Source of the DNA: Whitmania pigra
Taxonomy: Eukaryota; Annelida; Clitellata; Hirudinida; Haemopidae
Reading direction: 5' to 3'
Length of the DNA stretch: 64,000 nucleotides
NCBI GenBank assembly: GCA_021613335.1
Contig: JAJTWR010000269.1
Location: 895,001-959,000, forward strand
Shown here: positions 1 to 13,842 of the stretch, piece after piece
Layout of the letters: each line of letters begins with the position of its first letter
Numbering within the stretch: the stretch's first letter is position 1
Notes under the pieces: model-generated
The model's database searches: none
The model's input: only the letters and a program-made list of their open reading frames with translations
What the model was told of the DNA's origin: nothing
Made by a program: the position numbers and the translations under genes

Positions 1-45
1 GAAGACATGATGCAACGATCCCTTGCCTGGAGCAATATGTAAAAG

Positions 46-480
46 ATGTCCGAACTCCGACTTGCCTACGCGATAAGGTCTGTTTATGATCAGTTGCCCT
101 CTAGGAACAATTTGCAGAAGTGGGGTTTGGTGGAAGACGCCGAATGCCGGCTCTGTGGCGAGACCGAGACACTCTCATCAATTGGCGACATAACCAGGTC
201 CTTCGGGAAGTGTGTGAAGCCGCAAAAGAAACAGTCTCGCAGTGGTCCAAAAAGAAAACTCGCGCACGATCGCAATATTTATTTCTTGCGTGAGGGCTTC
301 GCAAACCTTTTCAGAGATGTCAAACTCCCAAGAGAGACATTCTTGCAGAGGCAAACGACTGGACCGTCGCAGCCGACCTAGAAAGGATGAGGCACTACCC
401 CCTGATAGAAAGTAGCATGTCATGTCTGGGTCTCTTAGACCACCGGGCATGTCTCCTAGATTTGATATTAATAGGATGAT
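46..480 (+). pseudogene. Decayed C-terminal end of a retroelement polymerase ORF
   Basis: The first frame carries a zinc-knuckle-like C-x2-C motif (ECRLCGETETLS) after a WGLVED stretch. This pattern is typical of the region downstream of the reverse transcriptase in many invertebrate retroelements. The continuation (WRHNQVLREVCEAAKETV, then ANDWTVAADLERMRHYP) lies in another frame, so the copy has at least one frameshift and an internal deletion where the second zinc-binding half should be. The 5' part lies left of the window. Element family not determined. Confidence 0.5.
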
Positions 481-539
481 TTGAGGCTCACGAGCGCATT
501 TCAATAGATTTCGGTTATTTTTGTAAGCTAGCCAATGTT

Positions 540-900
540 ATTCTTGAATTCCAGGTGAAGGTAATTTAAAAAAATGATTATTGTTTTTAGGACAACGGGT
601 TTAATCAACTGGTAGGCGTGTATTGACCTTTTTTCGTGAATTTCGATAGGCCGATATTTTAGTAGAATTTGTTAGGATTGGCTGATATTTTAGTGGATTG
701 TGTTAGAATTGCTAATCAGATCCAACGTTTATAAATATGGGCTCGATGAGAGCTGTTTTAGGCTGATAAGAATGGTTTTGATGACTGGTTTCTGACGGTT
801 TCCTGCGGTTTTTAGATTAAGATTTTAGCTTGTAAATAAAGCTTTAGTTCTAATTCCTTGTTTCTGGTGAAGAATTGGGTATTGATGGTGGCAGCGGTAC
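540..900 (+). mobile_element. Candidate LTR and primer-binding region of an LTR retrotransposon
   Basis: An AT-rich stretch with a poly-A-type signal near 835-840 (AATAAA) is followed by TGGTGGCAGCGGT at about 884-896. A TGG-starting sequence at this place resembles a tRNA primer-binding site, and a Gag-like ORF follows downstream. No second LTR was found, so LTR ends are uncertain. Confidence 0.3.
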
Positions 901-1347
901 TACCAGGTACTACCAGGTTACGGGCTTCGAGTGAAGAACGTGACATTTTTTGTAGCAGCGGTTGGATCCGAAGGGTAGCCAGTTTGCTCAACAGGATCAA
1001 TTAGGACTGGTGAAATCCGAATAGAAACTAGAGGGCTCAACTGAATCAATCATCAGAAGAACCGACGTCAGGACCGTCATCAGGAATCGAGGGCAGTGAC
1101 TGGGAGATCGAGAAGATCGTCATTAGGAGCAACTGCAACTTCAGGTTGAAGATTATCAGAATTATTACCAGGAGCGACTGCATCGACTGGGAGAGCATCA
1201 TCATCATCCTCAGCAGGATCAAGGTCATCAACATGAGACATTCGTTGACGATAACTAGTAACTAGGCATCAGTGTGCCAGAATTACTTTCCGATAGGACT
1301 TCTGTGTAATAAGATAGGATATATTAGAGCAAGCGCCTAGATGTGAT

Positions 1348-2940
<1,593 letters not shown>

Positions 2941-3002
2941 ATAAAATAATTTAAAAAAATAATAATACTCATAAATCGTTTGTTGAAGAAAATAGACCTT
3001 CC

Positions 3003-3260
3003 CTACAAATGAAAAGCGAGTAGCATGCGACGTGAAGAAGCCATTGAGAGCTTTCGCAGTCGCTCCAGTCCAGGCAGCGGTGACCGGCAAAGCCAACGAG
3101 TGCCTCTCATAGCCGGAGGTAAGAGATGGGTCCAGAAAGACAAAACAGACAGGGACATCCGGCTGATCACCGGATGCGGCCCACCTCCCGAAAACGTAAG
3201 GAGATTCAAAGGGCCGAAACGTTTGAAGACGGGGAAACTCCTCTGAGGATCCCTGTAAGA
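3003..3260 (+). other. GC-richer unassigned block after gag
   Basis: This stretch is distinctly GC-richer than its surroundings and carries a short open frame with RSRSSPGSGDRQSQRVP. It may be the Gag C-terminal or spacer part of the same LTR element, but no zinc knuckle or protease motif is visible. A short CA repeat follows at about 3,299-3,313. Confidence 0.25.
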
Positions 3261-3783
3261 GCTCCAAGGCGATGTAACAAGTAACCACATACACTCTCGC
3301 ACACACACACACATGCATACGCAACAAGCGGGAAAAAACTTAACACGATGAGACACGGAAGCATGATCCCTCAAAGATGTTGTCGTCGTCATGGAAACGT
3401 TGTTTAATGTTCGGCAAATTGTTCACGATCAGTTGAGAATGTTGATTGCATTCATACAAAAAACTTAAATTTATTTATCGTAGTCGTCGTCGTCGTCACC
3501 ACTACCATCACAACCATCATCGTCCTCATCATCCTCATCATCACCACCTTGATAACATCATTTTCAAAAGCATCGTAAATCGTGTCTTTCTATCGATGTC
3601 ATCTTCTTTAGTCGTCGTCATCATCACAGAGTAACAGCGGTTAGCACGGATGTTGTTCTGAGGTAAACGTTTTTATTGGTCTCTGGGATGCATGGATGGA
3701 CGAGTGGATGAGTTGGCGTGTGGATGGACGGTAGGGCGAATAATGCACTGTGACGAATAAAGACGGGAAAAGGTCTAAAAGAT

Positions 3784-4222
3784 TGGATGGATGGATGGAT
3801 GGATGGATGGATGGATGGATGAATGGATGGATGGATGGATGGATGGATGGATGGATGGATGGATGGATGGATGGATGGATGGATGGATGGATGGATGGAT
3901 GGATGGATGGATGATGGATGGATGGATGGATGGATGGATGGATGGATGGATGGATGGATGGATGGATGGATGGATGGATGGATGGATGGATGGATGGATG
4001 GATGGATGGATGGATGGATGGATGGATGGATGGATGGATGGATGGATGGATGGATGGATGGATGGATGGATGGATGGATGGATGGATGGATGGATGGATG
4101 GATGGATGGATGGATGGATGGAATGGATGGATGGATGGATGGATGGATGGATGGATGGATGGATGGATGGATGGATGGATTGGATGGATGGATGGATGGA
4201 TGGATGGATGGATGGATGGAAA
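3784..4222 (+). repeat. (GGAT)n tetranucleotide array
   Basis: About 440 bp, roughly 108 units, with only four or five interruptions (near 3,830, 3,913, 4,120, 4,179). Long MDGW and IHPS repeat ORFs on both strands are artefacts of the 4-bp unit. Upstream, 3,480-3,640 is a degenerate GTC/CAT-rich stretch. Confidence 0.97.
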
Positions 4223-5779
4223 GAAGTATCGTTGGCTGTGCACGGGGAGTCTCTTGGGGCGATAACAATTTAATCTCCTGCAATCAGCTTTCACCTCAGC
4301 TTTTCATTACGTTAGAAGGAAGCAGGAGACAATAAAGTTAATTATTTCCTTTAAAACCACCATCTTTTTAGAGCCACGTACAACATCACGGAGCTGTGAA
4401 ATAAATTGAAGAATGAATTGATTCATTAATGTTCAATTTATTGTAATTTTATAAATTAACTGATTAGTCTGATTGTGTTAATGCCTTAGTTGCGGAATTG
4501 CTGAATGGCATTATCATTAACCTCATGAATAGCCTAGAATAATGGCGCTAATGACAATGGTGTTGATGTTGATGATAATAGAAATTCTTTAATGTAATTC
4601 TAAAATTACTTGCATTTTATTAATAATAATTATTAATTAGTAATATTATCCTCGCGAGTCATAAGCTTCCATTTGTTTGATTGATGCTTCTTCGGATATG
4701 GATGATTAGGAATTCTCGTGTCTGTGTCAAAAGACCAGAAGCGAGGACACTGAGAGAATTCAGCACTGTAAAAATGTGTTGATTGATATTTTTATTTTAT
4801 TTTTATTTTTGTGAATACGTGTTGACCATGCCTCATCAGATGAAAAGGTGGATTGTGGGGGCTGTTTGACCACCAACAGAAAGTTGATTGTTTGACGCCT
4901 TATGATTGATTTGTTTGATCGGTTTTCAACCAACAGCTCGACGCATCGACGTTTGAAACATTAATTTCTCTCGCTGACAACTAAACAATTCATCAACATT
5001 TAATAATTTATTTCCATAAACAAAGAGTCTTTGTTTTCCTTTTATTTTCTTATATTGTTTTTTTTTAACTCCGAGTGATTTCGCGAATCGCTCTTGCGTG
5101 AAATTCGTAACGAAATGTCCCATTTCGCTCAATCATTTTCTCCGGCAATCTTCTATCACCAGACATTCTCGAATGTGTTGCTTATTGATTATCAGCAAAA
5201 CGTTTAGTCTTAATCTATCATATTATTCATCATATACGTCAGAACTTGGAATTGTCTTCCACTTTTGTAGACATGAAATCAATCAATCAAACAAACTTTC
5301 AATTCTCGATTTAATCATCATATTTTTAAACAATCATTTTGCGACATTTATAAGCAGTGTTTCATTCCACGGCTCCATCTATCACGGAGTTGTGAAAGAT
5401 TGATTTCAAATTAAAAAGTCTGGGAGCATTATTTTGTTACAAAATAAAAAAAAAATATTTTAACAAATCCGAATGTAAGAATATTTTCAAAACAATTTGT
5501 TTATAAATTTATTAATAAAATCAATGTTAATATTACCATAAACCTTACTAAAAATCAAATATTATTAACAAAATATATAATAATAAAATAAATAATGATA
5601 AAATAATATTATTAATTTTTTAGTTATTTTTAATGACCTGAAAATGTCTTGCACAATTATCAGACATCAGGGGTTCTTTTGGTAGATATCTTTAAAGAAA
5701 GGACATCAAATGCTCACAAATTCTTCTGATAATAGAATCAGAAATACTGAACTTTGGAATCCATTTTGCTATTCAAGCC
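4223..5779. other. AT-rich non-genic stretch
   Basis: No ORF with recognisable protein similarity, no tRNA-like structure and no clear repeat beyond short A/T runs. I see nothing that supports a gene. Confidence 0.5.
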
Positions 5780-5982
5780 ACCAATCGAAGTTGATTAAAT
5801 GCTTCGATTAGAGCTGAGATTATTATTGTCTGGAACAGACCCACCGTCATCCCTGGAGCTCTTCAAACGCCACCTGAAGACCCATCTCTTCAGGACTTCA
5901 TGGGACAGCGAAGACACAAGGCGCCTCTGACGCTATGCACATGGCGCTTTACAAATTAATTATTATTATTATTATTATTTAC
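5780..5982 (+). mobile_element. 5'-truncated LINE: ORF2 C-terminus and 3' tail
   Basis: One frame reads PPSSLELFKRHLKTHLFRTS and then stops. The LFKxxLKTHLF ending is characteristic of CR1/L2-type LINE ORF2 C-termini. After the stop, a short 3' UTR (CACATGGCGCTTTACAAATT) ends in (ATT)n. It is the reference for recognising the tail at 1,511. Confidence 0.65.
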
Positions 5983-7940
5983 AGTTAGTTTTAATTGAGA
6001 ATTATTTTCAAATCTATTCGCCGCGTGAAAAAGAAGGTATAACATGATTTATAAAGAATTTTGAAGTATTGCGAGACCATTCTCTGTTGCTCGGTTTCAA
6101 AATTGGTTGCGTTGGATTTTCAATCCAATATCTTTCAAGATTCGTGCTGCACAATATAAAACCATTCCGTTTCCTTTTCAGCTCATTAACATGTTGACTA
6201 ATTACAACAACAAAGTGGTTATCATTTTATTAATAACTAATAAATTGTTATTATATTACACTTGCACTGCTTAAACCACATTCCGGAACATTTTTTTCTC
6301 AATGGATATTGAAAGCCTCGGGGAATTCTGTCTGTTAAATGCACTTTCCTATGCCACGAAAAAAATCGCTTAGGAGATTTTTCAGACTGGAAAAACATTG
6401 GTGGCAGATTTCACAATTAATCCGTCTGACCAGTTCAAAATGTTATGAATTTTCAGTTCTGTTTTACTCGGAATTCATGGACTATCGCTATCCATCAACT
6501 GAAATCACAGTAAATAATTATCCTTCATTTATTTGTTAACATGGGTTACATAATGTAACTAAAGGTGTGATGATGTAGTAAATTAGTCGCTAAATACACC
6601 TTGTCTTTTTAGGAAATGTTCAACGAAACAGATCTAAAATTTCGGAAGGGGCAGATTAGTGGCACCTGATTACTTAATTATTAATACTCTTATTATTATT
6701 GCTATTGTTGTTGTTATTATTAAAAACAATTTTTTTAAATATTAACCATCTGAAAAAGAAATTTGTTTGGTTAGTGCTGAGTGCCTAAAACCTAATTGAA
6801 TTCGCTGACATCTTTTGTGGAACTCCTATGTTATTTGAACTACTCTGGACTTTGTATATTTCTAGATAAAGAAACGGTCAAGTAATCAATGTTAGTAAAC
6901 AACTTTCGAAAGAATTGTTTGGTCTAACGAAAATTGCGAAAACATTTATTTTGCCTTCTTTCTTCTAAAATCCTGTGGAACCTTGAAACTGGTGTGTTCA
7001 TCAATTCCAGATATTTAGTACAATAGATTCACCAAAAGTTAACTAACTATATTAATTAATAATTTCTTTAATTGGCTTTCTCGATTTATGTTGTATTTGG
7101 AGTAAAAAGAAACATTGTTCCTGCAAATAAAGAATTTGTTACCCCTTTGTTTGGTAATTCTGAGATGTCATCATTAATTTTGCACTTTGGACCTTCACTT
7201 ATTTTAAACTGCCGACAACAAAAACGAAGAAATTATTTATGAAAATAATTTTTTTATTTCCAAAAGCTTAGAAGTCTTTTGATGCAAATTAAAGATTGTG
7301 TTAATAAAATTCAAATTTAAAATGAATTTTAAATAATTTAAAATGATGTTAAAATTAGTCTCTGATGTAGACTTAAGAACTCAAAAGACCCCTTGCACCT
7401 GTTTATTTCATCGAATGTTCATTATGAAGAGACCACAAAATTTAATGTTTTAAACACTTTTTGGGACCAAATTTGTTTAACCTCAGTTATTTCACTTAAT
7501 TTTCATTCAAATTACTCTTAAAAAAACATAGCTCAGGCATTACAATCTATAATGCTATAATCAATGCAATATCTTAAACGGTTACATTATCATTCAAACT
7601 ATCCCATATTACTATTGTAACAAAACATTTCCTATATCTATGAAAGTTTTTTCATCTAATATCGTAGTAATTGAAAAATTCTAATCAGTTCAAGCAACCG
7701 CACTTCGTGAACTCAACAAAAATGATATTTTAGTAATATGCAAAATCGAAAAGTTCAAACTCAGGTACATTTTTTTGTCATCAAAAGTGCTTTAAAAAAT
7801 AAATTAATTTGAAATAAACATCACACACGTTTATTCCTTAATGTCAAATATTTAAGAATATCCAATGTTGAAGTAGAATTAAAGAAAATTAAACAAAAAA
7901 TAATTAGTTTTTTTTTTAGAGAAAAAATCAAACAATGAAA
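5983..7940. other. AT-rich non-genic stretch (probable intron or downstream of GPCR exon)
   Basis: No exon-like ORF was recognised on either strand. In particular, no later GPCR transmembrane exon (TM3-TM7) was found here for the minus-strand receptor at 7,986. Confidence 0.4.
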
Positions 7941-7985
7941 AACTAATTCAAACTTCCAAGCAATTCCAGCACCCATTGAACTCAC

Positions 7986-8541
7986 CTTCAGGATGTATCA
8001 AGGATTTGTCAGGGGCAGAAACAAAATGGAAGTACACAGCATAGGGCAGGTAGGAGATCATCGTCATAAGATCAGATACTGCCAGAGCTGTCAATATGAA
8101 GTTTGTTGGACTGGTCATATTCCTCCTCGTAAGAACAGTTATGTTGATGAGGTTGGCGGCTATCCCGAACAAGCAGACTAGGAAGCTGGCATAGCCGTGA
8201 TACTGCTGATAAAGCTGACTGAAATGCATGAGAAAGCTTTTACTGGCCTCCATTGTAGAAACTGAAAACTCAAGATTCTGGAAGGAACTGGAATTGATCG
8301 GATATAACAGAGAGAAGTAGAGCGAGGTGTTATTGGAAGTGTGGTTTATCCAGCTGGTGTTTGGAAAGCTGTAGAAGACACCATCTCCTAATGTCCAAGA
8401 GATGCTCTGCCCTTCCCTTAGATTGATGATGTTGCTCCAGTTGAAGTCGTGACTGATGCTACAATTTCTGGCATTGCCAGTTCCCCAGCAGTACTTAGGG
8501 TAAGTTGTGTTTTCAACTTTTTTGATCTGACAGTTTACCAT
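7986..8541 (-). CDS. Class A peptide GPCR, N-terminal exon (extracellular tail, TM1, TM2)
   Basis: The exon encodes an N-terminal tail of about 110 residues with several N-glycosylation sites (for example NTT, NTS, NHT, NNTS) and four Cys. TM1 follows (HGYASFLVCLFGIAANLINI, containing the GxxAN core), then intracellular loop 1 (TRRNMTSPTN) and TM2 (ILTALAVSDLMTMISYLPYA, with the class A LxxxD signature). The TPTN/SPTN loop with LTALAVxD is typical of the myosuppressin/FMRFamide-type and sex-peptide-receptor-like families; this assignment is from memory of family motifs. The exon ends at a good donor (CTGAAG|gtgagt). An acceptor-like stretch (ccttatag) sits directly before the ATG, so the ATG may be the true start after a 5'-UTR intron or may be internal to a longer protein. 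TM3-TM7 are not in the window, so the next intron exceeds 7.9 kb or the gene is broken. Confidence 0.75.
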
Positions 8542-9257
8542 CTATAAGGAGTAAGTATTATTTAAAGACCATTAGGAATATTATATGTGCAATATTTAGG
8601 ATACTCTCATCACACTCTTATTGGCATTTTGCAAAATCAATTTATTAAAATCGGTTAAATTGTGCAATCATGTTTTAGGATTATTTATGTTTAAATCAAA
8701 GTAGGACAAAAAATTCAAAAGACCTGAATACTCAAGCTTCTTTTTCTGCGGCTTACTTATTCAGAATACTGCTTGCAAATCGAGGGTGTTTTACAATAGC
8801 AGAGCTATTTACATTGCCAGATCCTCAAGTGCAGACAGTTTAGACACAACTTGAATACCCTAAACTTTAGAGTAACGGACAGGGCGTCTGGGTATCAACT
8901 CGCTTTTCAAGTCCCGGGGAACGGACAAAGTGCTTGTTTGAGGGCCTCAATCAAAATTCAAGTTTTATTGGATCTAAGTAAGGGTGTGCTTGTGGTTTTC
9001 AAGCGGCCCTAATGTTGAATTATATTAAATTAAAAATGTTATTTTATATATTTTATAAGTTCTACTTGTTAAATATTTTTTTGAAATTTTACAGGACATT
9101 TGTATATATTAAAGTGATGTTATGTATAAAATTGAGTAATATTGAACTTATATTGTAAGTTATACGGACAATTATGAGGTTTTTTTGAATTGGAATTTAA
9201 TCTATGTTATCAATTGATTTTCAACATATTCGAGCCACACAAAGTGAATCACCTTAT

Positions 9258-9420
9258 CGGACTCACCTTATCATCACGTCATGTGGACATGTAACAAATC
9301 CACAATGAACCAATTTTACCCCTATTTTGTCACCGGTCTGTTTTGTCGGGGCTATTTTATCCTGGACTGTTTTGACGGGGATGTTTTGACGGGGGGCCGG
9401 TGCGGAGAGTTTGGCCACTC
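9258..9420 (+). repeat. Dispersed repeat with GACGGGG-CTGTTTT minisatellite
   Basis: A block of about 70 bp (ACGTCATGTGGACATGTAAC and neighbours) is followed by degenerate copies of a 20-bp unit alternating GTCGGGGCTATTTT and GACGGGGATGTTTT. The same block and units recur, inverted, at 50,470-50,690, so this is a mobile or amplified element and not a unique sequence. Confidence 0.7.
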
Positions 9421-10411
9421 CCCGAGGGTGTCCTTTCCTCAGGACTTCGAAAGTATAATACAATACTAAGGAAGGAATTTAAAAGAAATTGATATCACGT
9501 GATATTTAATTTGTATGTTTCATTTTAAAATGTACGTGATCTTTCCGCAATATGGTTCATATAAAATGAATGAAATTCTTCGCTGGAAAATGGAACATCG
9601 AGTTTATCTTAGCTTTAAGCATGCCTTTGCGAATTGAATGTTGTTTATCGCTTTAAATCGCATTTGTTTCGTATTTATTTTCCTACAATCTGCAAACATT
9701 GTTATTTCAAACGCTGGTACATGGAAAAAGCTTCTTAAGACAGCATATTTTCTTAATGGACTAGAAGCTAACGGCGATTCAGAATAACATGTTTTTGTTA
9801 ACAAATCCTTTTATTTATTTATTTGTTTGCTTATTTCATATTTTAGAATTATATTTTGAAGTTGATATCTTAAAAATTGGTCGTAAATGTAAATCAAAAC
9901 AAAAATTTGTTTTTAACCCAAGAAAACTTCAAGCCGTTTGAAATCTTGCAAGTCAACCTGCAGACTATCGGAATATATTTTACAAATAAATTTTTAATAA
10001 TTCAAAAGTTACAAAATGTGTTCATAAATCATGCATCACATGAATAAACCTCTAAGGTCAGTAAATTCGAATTTAGATTTTGATGTACGCAGATCATGAT
10101 TTATGTTGGACGCTGATGCGCTGAAGTGTTCTTAACTTACACGCAAGGTAATTTATCGTGAAACTCTCGCGAGTTTTGATGCGAAATTGAAGAACTAGAT
10201 TCCACTTATCTTAACTCGAAGTTGAAAGTTGATCCTGAAGAACTGGTGTGTGATGGTGAAGAAGTGTAATATGCTTTACATAATGCATCGTCGAACCAGA
10301 AAATTAATTAGAGTCGTTAATTATATTGGTTGTAATAATTTTCATGACGTTGGTATTATATTTATGCATTTTTTATGTAAGAGTCACATTATTATTTTTT
10401 TTTATTATGAA
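9421..10411. other. AT-rich non-genic stretch
   Basis: Nothing recognisable as a gene, RNA or mobile element. Confidence 0.4.
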
Positions 10412-11212
<801 letters not shown>

Positions 11213-11213
<1 letters not shown>

Positions 11214-12429
11214 CGTTGCAATTAGGCAATAGTTTTCTCTTTCCGTGCGAACTCATTATGCACCCGAGAACTCCAAAATAAATACCGGATGATTGTCCAA
11301 TATTTCAAATCATCTTTTCTTTAGAAATTATTTCGCTTCTGACTGAATAAATATTATTAATATTATCATTGTTATGAAATCACGGTGGTATATAAATTAA
11401 TAATTTTATTTAATAAGTTAAACGCTGTTCATTAAATATTGCTTAGTTGACTCATATAATCATCAACCAAAAACTCAAAATCAATCAATATTTATTAAGA
11501 AAGAACTTTGATTTCCAAGATCGTAATCGTTTCACGGAAGCATTTTTGGATTTTACAGTTTGCCGATCATTCTACTCTTGGAATGGAGTCAAACCATTCT
11601 CACGGCTTTTTGTAAGTTCTCAGCAGCAGGTGCGTAATCACTTTTCCATCTGTTTCTTATTTCCTCAGGTACACAATTGGAGCGATTGTTTGCTTCGGAA
11701 GGAAAATCAGAGAGTTGAAAAGAAGGAATCAAAATGAATGTCTGTTGATGCTGAGGAGGCTGCAACTTCTTCCTTATTCCTTGGAGGGCAACTCCGAGTC
11801 GATGTGAATGCAAATCCTCAGTTCCACGGTTTCAAACTCGCAGGAGATGCGAAGAGTTTTTTTTAACGAATATTTCATTGCTTATTTGCAATTAAAATTA
11901 CTTACTAATTGATGAACGTTAATGACGCTCTGCAGTCCAGGCAGCACAATCAAGAAATAAAAATATAAAGAATAAAAATTAGTTTTCAGTACAAATAAAA
12001 CTTCTCAATCTATGAACATGTTTTCCCAAAAGAGCCAATAAATTTCGCTTTTTATTTGGGATTAGGAAGGGCTGAAATCTCTCAAGAGGATTATTTTCGT
12101 CCATATTTGACTGCCAAAAAAAAATGGTTCAAGAGACCTGATTAGCAATAATGCACAGAAAGTCATGGCTGACCTTTTTGAACCGGGTCATAGGTCAATG
12201 TTATCAATATTTTGTTTTCCCGGCATCTTACTCACTAAATCCAAACTGGACTGAGCAAGATTTCGGGCGACGTTCGTCATTGTACAATTCACATTGCATT
12301 GTTTACAGTGCAAAAATTACAAATAAGCAATTTACAATGCGTAATTTACAACAATTTTTAATTTAATTTAATTTGCCCAATTTAAAATGTATAATCTACA
12401 TTGCACATGTTTCTGCTGCTATCGCCATG
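11213..12429. other. Unassigned stretch
   Basis: Two overlapping open frames of 70-100 codons exist around 11,450-11,810, but neither shows a recognisable domain or convincing splice context. I call no gene. Confidence 0.35.
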
Positions 12430-13842
12430 ATAATAATCATGCTTTGGTCACCCATTCACAAGAAAGGTCCCACCATATCTTCTGAAAATTATAGACCAAT
12501 ATCAATTACATCAACTTGCTGCAGAGCTATGGAAAGAATAATCAACAAATTTGTTATGAAATACTTGTTACACCACAACCTAAATAGAGTGAAGCCAGCA
12601 AGGTTTTATTCCAGCTCGATCAACCACTACCAACATCCTCGAATGCACCCAACAATGGACTGATGCCTTACAGAACAAGCAAAACTTAGACATCATCTAC
12701 TTGGATTTTGGTAAGGCATTCGAATCTGTCTCACATGTTAAACTAATGAATAAGATATACAACTTGGCTTTAGTGATAATCTGAATGGTTGGCTCATGGA
12801 TTTTCTTAAATGGAGGTCCAAAAAAAAGGTGAGTCAATATTAATGGATTTATTTCTGATGAAGTTTCTGTCACAAGTGGAATCCCTCAGGGCAGTGTTCT
12901 AGGGCCAGCCTTATTTCTACTCTTTATAAATGATCTATCCAGCACTTTTGTCAACTCAGGCTTTACAATAAGTCTCCATCCCTACTACAATATTCTCTTG
13001 ACAGGATAGCAGAATGGAGTGATAAGTGGCAGTTGCAACTTTCTTTGCCAGATTCTCTCACTGATTGGCTGCAGAACAAGTTTTAACCCTTGTGAATGTT
13101 TCATTAATAGCAACAAGCTTACAAGAGTTGACATAGTTTGAGATCTAGGGGTGCTCATTGATTCTTCTCTCCACTTTGACAAACACATTGATAATATCGT
13201 GAAAAAGGCATCAACCATATCCAAACTGATTCTATTGTCTTTTTCTACTAGAAACCTAAACACTCTAATAAAAGGCTTTTGCACATATGTTAGACCTATA
13301 CTAAAGTGCTGCTCTCCTGTATGGAATCCCCACCTCAAATACCTTGTTAAATGAATTGAGTCAGTACAAAGAAGATTCACAAAGGCAATTCCCAGCCTTC
13401 GTCACTAGCCATATCCAGCCAGACTTAAGATTCTAGCTCAAAACCCTTGAACATAAACGCTTAATTTATACTGATTTATACTTTTTGTTTAAATTACTGA
13501 ATGATCTCGTGAAAAGTGATCTTTTAAATTTTGGTTTTTTTTTTTAATTTTAAATTTTTGGGAAGTGCTCAGCTAAGTACCGCTAAAAATGTTCTTTTGA
13601 ACAGAGTTGTTGCTGTACTGGAATTCCCTACCAGACGCGGTGGTATCTGCTAGCACTTTCTCCCGTTTCAGAGCATTAATCCTAGAGATTGATTTTTCAA
13701 AATTTTTATCAATTACCGACTAATCTGTAACCTGCTTTTCCTCGCTCGATGTTGACTGGTTGTATCATTTTTGCTGAGGGTGGTCGTGTCAGTGGCTATT
13801 TAGCCCTTCGACAGATTAAATAAATAAATAAATAAATAAATA
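12430..13842 (+). mobile_element. Degenerate jockey/CR1-type LINE (reverse transcriptase remnant)
   Basis: RT blocks appear in order over shifted frames. They are PIHKKG followed by ENYRPISITSTCCRAMERII, then IIYLDFGKAFESVSH (the first catalytic Asp region), then VTSGIPQGSVLGPALFLLFI. Thumb/connection motifs follow (DLGVLIDSSLHFDKHIDNIV, YVRPILKCCSPVWNPHL, VQRRFTKAIPSLRH). The YADD catalytic box expected after the NDLSSTF segment is absent; the sequence jumps from about 12,970 into the AEWSDKW region, an internal deletion. Multiple stops and frameshifts are present. The copy ends in an (AAAT)n tail at 13,819-13,842. Incapable of movement. Confidence 0.85.

Noticed and set aside
3624..4335. 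Long ORFs of MDGW or IHPS repeats on both strands
   Set aside because: Produced mechanically by the GGAT array in every frame; no flanking coding context.
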